64,000 nucleotides of DNA, from positions 71,342-135,341 of the forward strand of contig NZ_JAUNLS010000002.1 in NCBI RefSeq assembly GCF_030532325.1, written 5' to 3'. Shown here piece after piece: positions 43,214 to 53,092 of this stretch. The notes beneath the pieces are model-generated. The model did no database searches and was not told where the DNA came from. It saw nothing but the letters and a program-made list of their open reading frames with translations. The stretch's first letter is position 1; the number at the start of each line of letters is the position of its first letter. The DNA is from Corynebacterium sp. (GTDB lineage Bacteria > Actinomycetota > Actinomycetes > Mycobacteriales > Mycobacteriaceae). The translations under genes and the position numbers were made by a program.

Positions 43214-43250
43214 CCCACACCTTCTGAATGGAGGGTGTGGGTATTTTTTT
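43214..43250 (+). terminator. Rho-independent terminator of the DUF3040 gene
   Basis: Stem of about 11 bp (43214-43224 with 43231-43241) followed by a seven-T run. Together with the mraZ promoter it isolates the dcw cluster. Confidence 0.93.
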
Positions 43251-43308
43251 ATTGCTCGCACCGGGCCGGCGAGTCTCGCGCTGGGTGTGGAGGGTGTTTT
43301 CTTCAGGC

Positions 43309-43384
43309 GCCGCGGTACGTTTTTGCGGCTATCGGGTTGCGGAAACGTTTGCAATTTTCACTTCCCGTCAAAACGTACCGCGGC
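43309..43384. repeat. Inverted repeat with CGGTACGTTTT arms, second copy
   Basis: Perfect 15-bp arms (43309-43323 with 43370-43384) around a 46-bp centre. The arm core CGGTACGTTTT is shared with 27872-27939, 15 kb away, while the centres differ. Confidence 0.65.
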
Positions 43385-43749
43385 GACGGAGTTGTGGCGG
43401 GGTCGTGGCGGGGATAGCGGTGTGGTGCCGGGGGTTGGGTACACGGTGCTGGCCCTGTGGGCTCCGCTTCGCCTCACTTCCCCACTTTGCCCCACCGTGT
43501 GCCGGGGATGGGCGGTTTCGGTGGTGTGTGGTGGGGATGGTGGGGGAGGGTGGCGTCGGCAGGCTGCTATAGCGCCAGTACAGCTGTGTTGGGTGGGGAT
43601 AGAGGTGTCTGAGGGGGCTAAGTCATGGGTGTGTAAGAAGTGGGGAAGGTGGCGTGTGAGAGGGGTTGTCAAGGGTGGGTTGGGAAAAACTTCCCACTAG
43701 GAAAACATGCGTTGAGCTGGCGGTATGTTGGGTCGATCTTCTTGACACG
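43385..43749. other. G/T-rich upstream region of mraZ
   Basis: No credible gene. The plus strand is strikingly G- and T-rich, with scattered TGGGG-like units (for example 43532, 43541, 43551) that may be extra, weaker MraZ boxes or could form G-quadruplexes. ORFs here give low-complexity Trp/Gly-rich peptides with no family match. Confidence 0.5.
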
Positions 43750-43803
43750 TGGGTAAAGGTGGGGCGAGTGGGGGAAAGTGGGGTAGAGTGGGGCGCAGCG
43801 GGG
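43750..43803 (+). promoter_or_regulatory. mraZ promoter with six MraZ-type boxes
   Basis: TGGGT/TGGGG/CGGGG units start at 43750, 43760, 43769, 43779, 43789 and 43799, a near-perfect 10-bp period. MraZ proteins bind TGGGN repeats with 5-nt spacers (established in E. coli, related sites elsewhere). TAGAGT at 43784-43789 is a likely -10 and lies within the array, so bound MraZ would block transcription of the whole dcw cluster. Confidence 0.8.
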
Positions 43804-43871
43804 AAGGCTATCGCTTGGTCTTGTCCGTGTGAGGAAACCGGAGTTATCGAGTGCAGGAAGGTGGACCCGGG

Positions 43872-44306
43872 ATGTTTCTCGGTACCTATACTCCGAAGCT
43901 CGATGACAAAGGGCGTCTAACGCTTCCAGCGAAGTTTCGTGAGGAACTGGCTGATGGCCTCATGGTCACCAAAGGCCAGGACCACTCGCTCGCGGTGTAT
44001 CCGCGGGAGGAGTTTGCCGCACGAGCCAGGAAGGCAGCCGCAGTCTCACGTACGAACCCCAACGCGCGTGCGTTCATCCGCAACTTGGCAGCAAGTGCGG
44101 ACGAGCAGCGTCCGGACGGGCACGGCCGAATCACGCTATCGGCTGGGCACCGCGAGTACGCAAACCTCACCAAGGAATGCGTAGTGGTGGGTTCAGTGGA
44201 CTTTCTCGAAATCTGGGACGCAGCCGCGTGGGCTGAGTACCAGGCACAAACTGAAGATGCTTACTCGGCGGCAGACGCCGACGACGTACTGGCGGGCCTG
44301 CTCTAA
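43872..44306 (+). CDS. mraZ: Transcriptional regulator MraZ
   Basis: A 144-residue AbrB-like protein with two SpoVT-type repeats (about 1-60 and 76-125). [24 protein letters not shown] is the diagnostic N-terminus, and GRITL recurs in the second half. It forms a ring oligomer that binds repeats upstream of its own gene. I use the ATG at 43872; AGGAAGG lies 9-10 bases upstream and the frame's earlier start adds unconserved residues. First gene of the dcw cluster, preceded by six matching boxes. Confidence 0.97.
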   Translation: MFLGTYTPKLDDKGRLTLPAKFREELADGLMVTKGQDHSLAVYPREEFAARARKAAAVSRTNPNARAFIRNLAASADEQRPDGHGRITLSAGHREYANLTKECVVVGSVDFLEIWDAAAWAEYQAQTEDAYSAADADDVLAGLL

Positions 44307-44334
44307 GGCTCGCGTGCATGAGTGCGTGTAAGGA

Positions 44335-44396
44335 CTCTGCCCGAGGCGGATGCTCTGGTGTACTTCCCCGACATCAGAAACCTGCCTCGGACAGGG
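44335..44396 (+). promoter_or_regulatory. Hairpin between mraZ and rsmH
   Basis: 13-nt arms (44335-44347 with 44384-44396, 11 of 13 matching) with a 36-nt loop. It lies in a 170-bp gap that also holds TATACG (44401-44406), a possible internal -10. It could act as a partial terminator or mRNA processing site. Confidence 0.4.
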
Positions 44397-44476
44397 CTCT
44401 ATACGTACTCACTTTTTAACGACAGGCTGGGGTATCGACCGACTGGGTATCGAGGTCAACAAGCTGGGAGAGGGGG

Positions 44477-45568
44477 ATGGCCATGGGGCAGTTCACTGAG
44501 CACAACAATACGGGTGGCGTGAGCGCCGGTGAGGGCGCTGGCGTGAGCTACGACGTTGCCGAAAACCACGGCCACGTCCCAGTGATGCGCGCCCGCATGG
44601 CGCAGTTGCTGGCCCCGGGGGTGGAGGCCGCTGGTTCCCGCGCGGTGATCGTTGACGGCACCCTGGGCGCAGGAGGGCACACCGAGTACTTCCTGCAGAA
44701 CTTCCCCCAGGCCCGCGTCATTGGTGTGGACCGCGATGGTGCCTCGCTTGCCGCGGCTACTGAGCGCCTTGCCCCTTTCGGGGAGCGGTTTGTGGGCGTG
44801 AACGCGCGCTTCGATGAGGTCGGCTCCGCCATCGCGGAGGGGGAGGGCCAGGTTTTCGCCCTCGCCCGCGAGTACGGCGTCGCTGGGGCTCTCTTTGACT
44901 TGGGCGTCTCCTCGATGCAGCTGGATCAGGTGGAACGCGGCTTTGCTTACAAGACAGATGCCCCGCTGGATATGCGCATGGACCCCAGCCAGGGCGTGAC
45001 TGCGGCGGACATCCTTAACACCTATAGCCACGGTGACCTGGCGCGCATCCTCAAGACCTACGGGGACGAGCGCTTCGCCGGCAAGATTGCCTCCGCGGTG
45101 CTCAAAGAGCGCGAGAAGGAGCCATTCCTTACCTCCGGGCGGCTGGTGGAGCTACTGTACGCCACCATCCCGGCTGCGACCCGCCGCACCGGTGGCCACC
45201 CCGCCAAGCGCACCTTCCAGGCGCTGCGCGTGGAGGTCAACCGCGAGCTGGAGGCCATCGAGCAGGTGCTGCCTGTGATCACCCAGGCTCTCGCCGTCGG
45301 TGGGCGCGCGGTGTTTATGAGCTACCAGTCCTTGGAAGATCGCATCGTCAAGCACGCGTTCAAGGAGCTGAGCACCTCGACCACTCCCGCCGGTCTGCCC
45401 ATGGACCTGCCCGGCACCCAGGCGCACTTCCGTGTGGTCACGCGGGGAGCGGAAAAGGCTAGCGAGGAGGAGATTGCAGAAAACTCCCGCGCGGCCTCCG
45501 TCCGCGTGCGCGCCATCGAGAGGGTGGAAGGGGACTTCACCTTCCTGCCACCGGGAGGCACACCATGA
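44477..45568 (+). CDS. rsmH: 16S rRNA m4C1402 methyltransferase RsmH (MraW)
   Basis: N4-methylates C1402 in the ribosomal P site using SAM. The 363-residue protein has the SAM motif [14 protein letters not shown], a VDRDGASL acidic strand end, the [11 protein letters not shown] catalytic region and [20 protein letters not shown]. Tandem starts exist at 44477 and 44483; GGGAG fits the first. The N-terminal 25 residues are longer and Gly-rich compared with E. coli. Its stop overlaps the ftsL start (ATGA). Confidence 0.96.
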   Translation: MAMGQFTEHNNTGGVSAGEGAGVSYDVAENHGHVPVMRARMAQLLAPGVEAAGSRAVIVDGTLGAGGHTEYFLQNFPQARVIGVDRDGASLAAATERLAPFGERFVGVNARFDEVGSAIAEGEGQVFALAREYGVAGALFDLGVSSMQLDQVERGFAYKTDAPLDMRMDPSQGVTAADILNTYSHGDLARILKTYGDERFAGKIASAVLKEREKEPFLTSGRLVELLYATIPAATRRTGGHPAKRTFQALRVEVNRELEAIEQVLPVITQALAVGGRAVFMSYQSLEDRIVKHAFKELSTSTTPAGLPMDLPGTQAHFRVVTRGAEKASEEEIAENSRAASVRVRAIERVEGDFTFLPPGGTP

Positions 45569-46419
45569 CCAATCTTTTTGCTGATCAGACAACCACCCGC
45601 ACCCGCGAGAGGAAAGGGGCGCGCACCATGGGCGCTAGCCGCGACTTCACCACTGGGCCCGAGACCGGCCAGGCCACGGCGCTACTCGAGCGCGCCCGCC
45701 GCACCACGCCGCTGCCTAGCCGCACGCCGCACCGCGGCACCGTGCCGAAGCGCCGCACTAGCGAGGCCTTCCGTGGCAACCGCCTGGGCTCGCAGCAGGT
45801 GGTCAGCATCCGCGGGCGTCAGCTGCACCCGACGCCGAAGAAGAACTCGCTCTTTGTCAGGATGTCCGTTATCGCGCTGTGCTTGCTCATTGCGGGTGTG
45901 GTGATGTCTATGTGGCTTTCTGGCGTCTCCACCGCGCAGACCTTTAAGGTCCAGGAGCTGACCGCGCGCGACGCCCAGCTGGATAACCAGCTGGAAACGC
46001 TCAATCGTGACCTGGAAAACGTGCGCTCGGCGGCTGATGTGGCCCGCCGCGCTCACGAGGCCAACATGGGCATTCCGGTGCAGCCGGGCATCGTGGACGT
46101 CGCCGGCGACGGCGAGGTCAAGCACCTGCGGGAGGCCACGCCGGAGAAGGAATCCGTTATCGACGTCAACGGCGATCCGGTCCGCCCGGGCCAGGTCTCC
46201 AGCGACCCGCGCGCCACCCAGGATGTCTCCGGCAACCTCAACGCCCGCCCGGGCAGCACCCAGCGCACTGACGCGGAGACCCGTCCGGACTCCGGCGCGG
46301 ACTCCCGTACCGAGCACGAGGATGAGCGTGGGAACCAGCACCAGGCCCCGCAGCCCGCGCAGGAGTCCGTGGAGCTTCCCAACATTCCGGCCTCGGCGCC
46401 CTATGAGGCCCGCGGCTAG
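45565..46419 (+). CDS. ftsL: FtsL-like division protein with long hydrophilic tail
   Basis: A 284-residue bitopic protein. The N-terminal 95 residues are cytosolic and basic, one membrane helix lies near 100-122, and a short coiled coil ([20 protein letters not shown]) with a FtsL-like IPVQPG turn follows. The remaining 115 residues are acidic, Gln/Asp/Glu-rich and probably disordered. Position between rsmH and ftsI, and the small helix plus coiled coil, identify the FtsL role (divisome scaffold with FtsQ and FtsB). It is larger than typical FtsL because of both tails. Confidence 0.85.
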   Translation: MTNLFADQTTTRTRERKGARTMGASRDFTTGPETGQATALLERARRTTPLPSRTPHRGTVPKRRTSEAFRGNRLGSQQVVSIRGRQLHPTPKKNSLFVRMSVIALCLLIAGVVMSMWLSGVSTAQTFKVQELTARDAQLDNQLETLNRDLENVRSAADVARRAHEANMGIPVQPGIVDVAGDGEVKHLREATPEKESVIDVNGDPVRPGQVSSDPRATQDVSGNLNARPGSTQRTDAETRPDSGADSRTEHEDERGNQHQAPQPAQESVELPNIPASAPYEARG

Positions 46420-46451
46420 ATCATGACCAGGCTGCGATAAATGCCGATACC

Positions 46452-46475
46452 TGCCCGCGTGTGCCTGCGCGGGCA
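46452..46475 (+). promoter_or_regulatory. Hairpin between ftsL and ftsI
   Basis: Perfect 8-bp stem (46452-46459 with 46468-46475) in the 131-bp gap. TTTGATAGG follows, so it may be a weak terminator followed by an internal promoter. Confidence 0.4.
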
Positions 46476-46550
46476 TTCGTGTTTGATAGGGCACAATTCC
46501 TAAGTAGATCTCTCTGCACATCGAACTTGCTGTACGAAGAAAGGTGACTT

Positions 46551-48623
46551 GTGACTCCACCACAATCTGGTGGCCGCGGACGCGGCTCGCGCGGGGAGCA
46601 CGGACGCCATGATCAGCGCCGCGTCCGCACTGGCTCGGCGATGCCACGCGCAGCGGGGCAGGCCACCGCGCGGCGCCGTACGGAGCGCGTCGTTCCGGCC
46701 ACGCGGGACGTCGACCCGCGCACCGGCAAGAAGGGCGTGGCCCAGCAGGGCCTGATGCGCAGGCGCGTCAAGCACGTGGTGGCGTTTTTCATGGTCACCA
46801 TGGTGGTGCTCATGGGGCGCTTGGCCTGGGTGCAGATTGTGTGGGGCCCGGAGCTGGCGGAGAAGGCTATCGCCCAGCGCTCCCGCGTGTACGTGGACAC
46901 CGCGCGCCGCGGTGACATCCTGGACCGCGACGGCAAGCAGCTGGCCTACACCATGCGCGCCCGCTCGCTGACGGTGTCACCCACGCGTTTGCGCGAGGAG
47001 TTGCGCGAGCAGGAGGAGACGGACGCCAAGAGCGAGACCTCCTACCTGGCCGCGGATAAGGAGGGCAAGAAGGAGTACCTGGATAAGAAGGTCCAGGAGC
47101 GCCTGCAGGACATGGCCCAGGGCATCCCGGCCGCCTTCAAGGAGGCGGGCCTGGACACCAAGGACGTTGACTCCGCCCAGATCATGGACAAGCTGCTGGC
47201 TGATACTCAGTACGAGGTGCTGGTGCGCAACGTGGACCCGGACGTGGCGGTGGAGATTTCCCAGAAGTACCACGGGCTGGCCGCCGACGAGCAACACATC
47301 CGCCATTACCCCAACGGGGCGATTGCGGAAAACGTGCTGGGCAAGGTCTCCATGGATGGCCAGGGCCAGTTCGGCTTCGAGGCCTCCGGTGATACCACCC
47401 TCACGGGCATCAACGGCAGCTCCACGGAGGACGTCTCCCGCGATGGCCAGCCCATCCCAGGCACGCTGCGCGACGAGGTGCCCGCCACCGACGGCAAGTC
47501 CGTCACCTTGACCCTCGATCTGGATCTGCAGACCTACGTCCAGCAGAAACTGGAGAAGGCCAAGGCCAACTCGAAGGCCAAGAACGCCCAGGCGGTGGTG
47601 CTCGATGTGGCCACCGGTGAGGTGCTCGCCATGGCCAATACCGGCACCATTGATCCCAATAAGGACATCGAAAAGCAGCTCAAGGAGGAGAAGTCCTTCG
47701 ATAACCGCAGCGTGTCCCACCCCTTCGAGCCGGGCTCGGTGGCCAAGATCATCACCGCCGCCGCGGCACTGGAGGAGGGCAAGACCACCCCGGACGAGGT
47801 CCTCGACGTGCCCGGCTCCATCGACATGGCTGGTGTGACCGTCAACGATGCCTGGCAGCACGGCGTGGAGCCGTACACCACGACGGGCGTGTTTGGTAAG
47901 TCCTCCAATGTTGGCACCTTGATGCTGGCCCAGCGCCTGGGGCAGGAGACCTACGCGGACTATCTGAAGAAGTTCGGCCTGGGCTCCACCACGGGCATCG
48001 AGCTGCCCAACGAGTCCGCCGGCCTCGTGCCCGCGGAGTCCCAGTGGTCGGGCGGCACGTTTGCCAACCTGCCCATCGGTCAGGGCCAGTCCTGGACGGC
48101 GCTGCAGATGGCCTCGGTCTACCAGGCCATCGCTAACGGCGGTGAGCGTATCGAGCCGCGCATCATCTCCAAGGTGACCAACCCGGACGGCTCCACCGAG
48201 GAGCTGGAGAAGCCGGAGAGCACCCGCGTGGTCAGCGCCGAGACCGCGAAGACTGTGGTGGACATGTTCCGCGCAGTGTTCCAGAACGATCCCGCTGGCG
48301 TGCAAAACGGCACCGCCGGCAACACCAAGGTGGAGGGCTACCAGCTCTCCGGCAAGACCGGCACCGCCCAGAAGGTGGACGAGGAGACCGGCGCGTACTC
48401 CAACTCCAAGTATTGGATCACCTTCGCCGGCATCGCACCCGCCGATAACCCCCGCTTTGTCATGGCCATCATGCTCGACGAGCCGCAGTCCGGCGTCAAC
48501 GACGACGGCTCCGGTGGGCAGTCCGCCGCCCCGATTTTCACCGATGTTGCCTCGTGGTTGCTCAACCGCGACAACATTCCCACCTCCGAACCCGCGCCGC
48601 GGCTGACGCTGCGCGCCGAATAA
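46551..48623 (+). CDS. ftsI: Division transpeptidase FtsI (PBP3)
   Basis: Septal class B penicillin-binding protein, 690 residues. After a basic cytosolic tail of about 75 residues comes one membrane anchor (HVVAFFMVTMVVLMGRLAW), the dimerisation/pedestal domain with RGDILDRDGK, and the transpeptidase domain with Ser396-Val-Ala-Lys399, Ser451-Ser-Asn453 and Lys602-Thr-Gly. It starts at a GTG with AAAGG six bases upstream. A GAATAAG tandem repeat begins at its last codon. Confidence 0.97.
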   Translation: MTPPQSGGRGRGSRGEHGRHDQRRVRTGSAMPRAAGQATARRRTERVVPATRDVDPRTGKKGVAQQGLMRRRVKHVVAFFMVTMVVLMGRLAWVQIVWGPELAEKAIAQRSRVYVDTARRGDILDRDGKQLAYTMRARSLTVSPTRLREELREQEETDAKSETSYLAADKEGKKEYLDKKVQERLQDMAQGIPAAFKEAGLDTKDVDSAQIMDKLLADTQYEVLVRNVDPDVAVEISQKYHGLAADEQHIRHYPNGAIAENVLGKVSMDGQGQFGFEASGDTTLTGINGSSTEDVSRDGQPIPGTLRDEVPATDGKSVTLTLDLDLQTYVQQKLEKAKANSKAKNAQAVVLDVATGEVLAMANTGTIDPNKDIEKQLKEEKSFDNRSVSHPFEPGSVAKIITAAAALEEGKTTPDEVLDVPGSIDMAGVTVNDAWQHGVEPYTTTGVFGKSSNVGTLMLAQRLGQETYADYLKKFGLGSTTGIELPNESAGLVPAESQWSGGTFANLPIGQGQSWTALQMASVYQAIANGGERIEPRIISKVTNPDGSTEELEKPESTRVVSAETAKTVVDMFRAVFQNDPAGVQNGTAGNTKVEGYQLSGKTGTAQKVDEETGAYSNSKYWITFAGIAPADNPRFVMAIMLDEPQSGVNDDGSGGQSAAPIFTDVASWLLNRDNIPTSEPAPRLTLRAE

Positions 48624-48640
48624 GCGAATAAGAGAATAAG
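48618..48640 (+). repeat. Three GAATAAG copies at 8-bp period across the ftsI stop
   Basis: GAATAAG occurs at 48618, 48626 and 48634; the first copy holds the ftsI stop codon. A second short tandem motif (CACAGCCCA-like) follows at about 48680-48707, before murE. Both look slippage-prone. Confidence 0.7.
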
Positions 48641-48733
48641 AAAACAAGCCTGCCCGTGGACTCGATAACCGCTGCAGCTCACAGCCCACAGCCCACGGCC
48701 CACAGCACAGAAAGCCTGAGAAAGGGAAGACAC

Positions 48734-50347
48734 GTGAAGAAAGTAGATTTGCAGACGCTGGCCGAGATCGCCGGTGGCCGCGTCATCGGGGACCCCACCG
48801 TGGAGGTCTCCGCCTGCGGGCTTGATTCCACCACCTTGCCGGACGGAGGCCTCTTCGCGGCGCTACCCGGCACCCGCGCCCACGGCGCGCAGTTCGCCGC
48901 ACAAACTAAGGCCGCGGCCGTGCTGTCCGACGCCGCCGGGCTCGAGATCCTGCAGGCCGCAGGTGAGACCCGCCCCATCATCGTGGTGGAGGACATCCGC
49001 GCCGTGCTGGGCTTAGTGGCCGCGGAGATCTACGGCCACCCCGCCCGCCAGCTCACCATGCTGGGGGTGACGGGCACCTCCGGCAAGACGACCACCAGCT
49101 ACCTCCTGGAGGCCGGTCTGCTCAACGCGGGGCACTCCGTGGGGCTCATTGGCACCACTGGGACCAGGATCAACCGCCAGCCGGTGCCCACCAAGCTGAC
49201 TACCCCGGAGGCCACGACCCTGCAGGAGCTCTTCGCCCGCATGGTGGCCGAGGGGGTGACACACGTGGTCATGGAGGTGTCCTCCCACGCGCTGGACCTG
49301 GGGCGCGTGCGCGGCACCCAGTTCGCGGTGGGCGGGTTTAGCAACCTCAGCCAGGATCACTTGGACTTCCACCACACCATGGCGGAGTACTTCGAGGCCA
49401 AGGCCGCGCTTTTCGACGGCCCCCAGGCCGCCGAGCGGGCGGTCATCTGCGTGGACGACGAGTGGGGCAGGCGCATGGCCGAGCGTGCAGCGGCCCTGCC
49501 GCTGACCCTGGTGAGCACCCGCGAGGAGTCCCTGCAGGCCACCCCACAGCAGTTGCAGGCCGGGGCCAGCATCATCAGTGCCCGCCAGATCGCCACCGAG
49601 CCCACGGGCGCGCAGAGCGTGAGCCTGAGCTTCCGCCCCGCGCAGGGAGAGGGCTTCGAGCGCAGCTTCCACCTGCCCATGCCGGGCGAGTTCAACATCG
49701 CCAACGCCGCGCTGGCCACCGGCATGGCCGCGGCGGTGGGCGTGGACATGGACAAGTTCATCGCCGGCATCGAGGCGGTGGCCGTGCCCGGAAGGATGGA
49801 GCGCATCGACCGCGGCCAGGACTTCGTGGCCGTGGTGGACTACGCCCACAAGCCCGCCGCCGTGGCCGCGGTGCTCGACACTCTGCGTGGCCAGCTGGCC
49901 GGCACCGACGGGCGCATCGCGGTGGTGGTGGGCGCTGGCGGTGACCGCGACGCTACCAAGCGCCCGCTTATGGGGGCGGCGGCCGCCGAGCGTGCCGACC
50001 TCACCGTGGTCACCGACGATAACCCCCGCACCGAGGACCCTGCGGCCATCCGCGCCGCCGTCCTCGCCGGCGCGCGCCAGGCCCGCCCGGATGCAGACAT
50101 CCGCGAGGTTGGCTCCCGCGCCGCCGCCATCGATGAGGCCGTGGCCTGGGCCCGCCCGGGTGACGCCGTCATTGTGGTGGGCAAGGGCCACGAGGTGGGC
50201 CAGATCATCGGCGATGAGGTCCACCACTTCGATGACCGTGAGGAGCTCGCCCGCGCTCTGGAGGCCATGCGCCCCCACTCGGGGTACGGTGACAACAGCC
50301 GCAACTCATTCCACGACACGCCTTCCCACGACCTGACCCAGGAGTAA
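48734..50347 (+). CDS. murE: UDP-MurNAc-tripeptide synthetase MurE
   Basis: Adds meso-diaminopimelate to UDP-MurNAc-Ala-Glu. The 537-residue Mur ligase has the ATP loop GTSGKTTT (Lys118), the EVSSHALDL central motif and DNPR at 429-432, the signature of DAP-adding rather than Lys-adding enzymes. I start it at the GTG at 48734 (MKKVDLQTLAEIAGG), with AAAGGGA seven bases upstream; the frame upstream to 48656 crosses a repetitive, non-conserved stretch. Its stop overlaps the murF start. Confidence 0.96.
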   Translation: MKKVDLQTLAEIAGGRVIGDPTVEVSACGLDSTTLPDGGLFAALPGTRAHGAQFAAQTKAAAVLSDAAGLEILQAAGETRPIIVVEDIRAVLGLVAAEIYGHPARQLTMLGVTGTSGKTTTSYLLEAGLLNAGHSVGLIGTTGTRINRQPVPTKLTTPEATTLQELFARMVAEGVTHVVMEVSSHALDLGRVRGTQFAVGGFSNLSQDHLDFHHTMAEYFEAKAALFDGPQAAERAVICVDDEWGRRMAERAAALPLTLVSTREESLQATPQQLQAGASIISARQIATEPTGAQSVSLSFRPAQGEGFERSFHLPMPGEFNIANAALATGMAAAVGVDMDKFIAGIEAVAVPGRMERIDRGQDFVAVVDYAHKPAAVAAVLDTLRGQLAGTDGRIAVVVGAGGDRDATKRPLMGAAAAERADLTVVTDDNPRTEDPAAIRAAVLAGARQARPDADIREVGSRAAAIDEAVAWARPGDAVIVVGKGHEVGQIIGDEVHHFDDREELARALEAMRPHSGYGDNSRNSFHDTPSHDLTQE

Positions 50348-50349
50348 TG

Positions 50350-51885
50350 ATGATTGCCTTAAGCCTCAGCGAGATCGCTGAGATTACCGGTGGGTACCTA
50401 GATTGCGTGGACGATCCCTCCGCGCAGATCACCGGCTTCGTTGAATTCGATTCGCGCAAGGTCACCCCAGGCGGACTCTTCGTGGCCCTGCCCGGGGCCC
50501 GGGTGGACGGCCACGACTTCGCCGTCACCGCCATCGAGAAGGGCGCGGCCGCGGTGCTCGCCGCGCGCCCGGTAGGCGTGCCCAGCGTTGTAGTCACCCC
50601 GCAGGGCCGCGTCGAGGGCGACGGCGCCAACGCCGACATCTACGCCCACGACGAGGACGGCTCCGCCGCCGCCGTGGTGGCCGCGCTGTCCGCCCTGGCG
50701 CGGGCCGTCACCCAGCGGCTGAGCGCAGAGCACGGCCTCAACATCGTCGGCGTGACGGGCTCGGCGGGCAAGACCTCCACCAAGGACCTCATCGCCACCA
50801 TCTTCCGCGCCGCCGGCGAGACCGTGGCGCCGCCCGGTTCCTTCAACAACGAAATCGGCCTGCCCTACACCGCGCTGCGCTGCGACGAGCACACCGAGTA
50901 CCTGGTGGCGGAGATGTCCGCCCGCGGCATCGGCCACATTCGCCACCTCACCGGGATTACCGCCCCGCGCATCGGCGTGGTGCTCAACGTGGGCAGCGCC
51001 CACCTGGGGGAGTTCGGCTCCCGCGAGAACATCGCCAAGGCCAAGGGCGAGCTCGTCGAGGCTCTGCCGGGCGCGGCGGCCGGCGGTGTGGCCGTGCTCA
51101 ACGCCGACGATCCCTTCGTCGCGGCCATGGCGCCGCGCACGGATGCGAAGGTGGTGTACTACTCGGCCGTCGGCAAGCGCGGCGGGGGACCGGACGCCCA
51201 GTACTTTGCCACGGACGTGGAGCTGGACGACGTCGCCCGGGCCTCCTTCACCCTGCACACCCCGGGCTCGGCGCCGCTGCCGGTCAAGCTTCAGGTCTTC
51301 GGCGCACACCAGGTCTCTAACGCGTTGGCCGCCGCAGCCGCGGCCATCGAGCTGGGCCTGAGCCCGCAGCTGGTGGCCAACGCCCTGTCCGGTCACCGAA
51401 TCGCCTCGGAACACCGCATGGACGTGCGCACCCGCCCGGACGGGGTCACGCTCATCGATGACTCCTACAACGCCAACCCCGACTCCATGCGCGCGGCGAT
51501 TGCCGCACTGGCTTATACCGCGGCCGCCCGCCCGGACGCGCGCTCTATTGCCGTGCTCGGTGAGATGGGCGAGCTGGGCGAGGACGCCCTGGAGGCTCAC
51601 CGCAAGCTCGGTGAGGAGCTGGCGAAGTACCACGTGGACTACCTCGTCGCCGTGGGTGAGAGCGAGAACGCTCGGGCGATGGCGGAGGCGGCCGCCGCAC
51701 GGGGTATAAATACTAAGATGTGCGCGGATGCCGCCGCGGCTGCCTCGGCAGTCGATGCCATCGTGCGCGTGGCCCCGGCTGGGGTCGAACACTGGTCGAG
51801 CCGGCAGGCCAAGGACGTGGTCTTGGTCAAGGCTTCCAACGCCCAACGACTCTGGCTCGTCGCGGAACAGCTGAACCGCAGCTGA
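50350..51885 (+). CDS. murF: UDP-MurNAc-pentapeptide synthetase MurF
   Basis: Adds D-Ala-D-Ala to the UDP-MurNAc-tripeptide. The 511-residue enzyme shows the Mur ligase N-domain ([16 protein letters not shown]), the ATP loop [14 protein letters not shown] and the C-domain [14 protein letters not shown] codons stand in tandem at 50347 (overlapping the murE stop) and 50350; AGGAG fits the second better. Part of a tightly packed murE-murF pair. Confidence 0.96.
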   Translation: MIALSLSEIAEITGGYLDCVDDPSAQITGFVEFDSRKVTPGGLFVALPGARVDGHDFAVTAIEKGAAAVLAARPVGVPSVVVTPQGRVEGDGANADIYAHDEDGSAAAVVAALSALARAVTQRLSAEHGLNIVGVTGSAGKTSTKDLIATIFRAAGETVAPPGSFNNEIGLPYTALRCDEHTEYLVAEMSARGIGHIRHLTGITAPRIGVVLNVGSAHLGEFGSRENIAKAKGELVEALPGAAAGGVAVLNADDPFVAAMAPRTDAKVVYYSAVGKRGGGPDAQYFATDVELDDVARASFTLHTPGSAPLPVKLQVFGAHQVSNALAAAAAAIELGLSPQLVANALSGHRIASEHRMDVRTRPDGVTLIDDSYNANPDSMRAAIAALAYTAAARPDARSIAVLGEMGELGEDALEAHRKLGEELAKYHVDYLVAVGESENARAMAEAAAARGINTKMCADAAAAASAVDAIVRVAPAGVEHWSSRQAKDVVLVKASNAQRLWLVAEQLNRS

Positions 51886-51908
51886 CCGCTAGAAAGGACT
51901 ACAAGCAC

Positions 51909-53021
51909 GTGACTCAGATCATCATCTCGGGCATGGTCAGCTTCCTCGTGGCAATCTTTACTACCCCGGTGCTGATCCGCTACTTCTCCAACGCGGGCAA
52001 GGGACAGGAAATCCGCGAAGACGGGCCCAAGTCCCACCTGCGCAAGCGCGGTACCCCGACGATGGGTGGACTCGCCATCCTCGCTGGCATTCTCGTGGCC
52101 TACCTGGTGGTGGGAATCTACGGTCAGGTCACCGGAAACGGCGGTTTTACCGCCTCCGGCCTGCTCGTGCTCGGGCTGACCCTGGGCCTGGGCGCGCTGG
52201 GCTTTGCCGATGACTTCATCAAGCTCTTCAAAGCCCGCAACCTGGGCCTGAACAAGACCGCCAAGCTGGTGGGCCAGTTGGTCGTCGCTCTGGCGTTCGG
52301 CTTCCTGGTGCTGCAGTTCCCGGATGAGAACGGGCTGACCCCGGGCTCGACCAACCTCTCCTTCATCCGCGACATCAAGACCTTCGACATCGCGGTGGGC
52401 GGGCCGATTGTGGGCACCATCATCTTCCTGGTGTTCATGTACATCCTCATCGCTGCGTGGTCCAACGCGGTCAACCTCACCGATGGCCTTGACGGCCTCG
52501 CCGCCGGCGTGACCGCTATTGTCATGGGCGCGTACTCCATGATGACCTTCTGGCAGTTCCGCAACGCTTGCGCGGTGGACTTCAGCGCCGGTTGCTACCA
52601 GGTGCGCGACCCGCTGGATCTGGCCGTGCTGGCCGCCGCCGGCCTGGGTGGCTGCCTGGGCTTCCTGTGGTGGAACGCCGCCCCGGCCAAGATCTTCATG
52701 GGCGATACCGGCTCGCTGGCACTCGGCGGTTTGGTTGCCGGCCTCTCGGTGACCAGCCGCACCGAGCTGCTCATGATCATCATCGGCGCGCTCTTTGTCA
52801 TCGAGACGGTTTCCGTGGTCATCCAGATCGTGGTCTTCCGTACCTCCGGCAAGCGCTTCTTCCGCATGGCCCCGATTCACCACCACTTTGAGAACGGTGG
52901 CTGGGCTGAGACCGCGGTGGTGATCCGCTTCTGGCTCTTGGCGGCCATGGCCGCGATGGCGGGTGCTGCCATCTTCTACGGTGACTGGCTCACCGCCGCC
53001 GGGATCGGACTCGGCGCTTAA
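51909..53021 (+). CDS. mraY: Phospho-MurNAc-pentapeptide translocase MraY
   Basis: Makes lipid I by moving phospho-MurNAc-pentapeptide to undecaprenyl phosphate (decaprenyl in Corynebacteriales). The 370-residue protein has about ten helices, the GTPTMGG loop, the ADDFIK motif, [13 protein letters not shown] and [14 protein letters not shown] with catalytic Asp residues, and the HHHFE motif. It starts at a GTG at 51909 with AAAGGAC upstream; the open frame further upstream lies inside murF. Confidence 0.97.
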   Translation: MTQIIISGMVSFLVAIFTTPVLIRYFSNAGKGQEIREDGPKSHLRKRGTPTMGGLAILAGILVAYLVVGIYGQVTGNGGFTASGLLVLGLTLGLGALGFADDFIKLFKARNLGLNKTAKLVGQLVVALAFGFLVLQFPDENGLTPGSTNLSFIRDIKTFDIAVGGPIVGTIIFLVFMYILIAAWSNAVNLTDGLDGLAAGVTAIVMGAYSMMTFWQFRNACAVDFSAGCYQVRDPLDLAVLAAAGLGGCLGFLWWNAAPAKIFMGDTGSLALGGLVAGLSVTSRTELLMIIIGALFVIETVSVVIQIVVFRTSGKRFFRMAPIHHHFENGGWAETAVVIRFWLLAAMAAMAGAAIFYGDWLTAAGIGLGA

Positions 53022-53035
53022 CACAACTACTTCCT

Positions 53036-53060
53036 GGCCCGCCTGCGCGCGGGCCTTTGT
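53036..53060 (+). terminator. Terminator-like hairpin between mraY and murD
   Basis: 7-bp GC stem (53036-53042 with 53049-53055) followed by TTTGTT, directly after the mraY stop and 33 bases before murD. It may reduce read-through within the dcw cluster. Confidence 0.5.
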
Positions 53061-53092
53061 TCCCTCAGAAAGAATTTTGGAAAGCGCGCATC

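Noticed and set aside
43173..43700. 175-residue ORF across the mraZ upstream region
   Set aside because: It spans a strong terminator and a palindromic element and encodes Gly/Trp/Cys-rich, non-conserved sequence.
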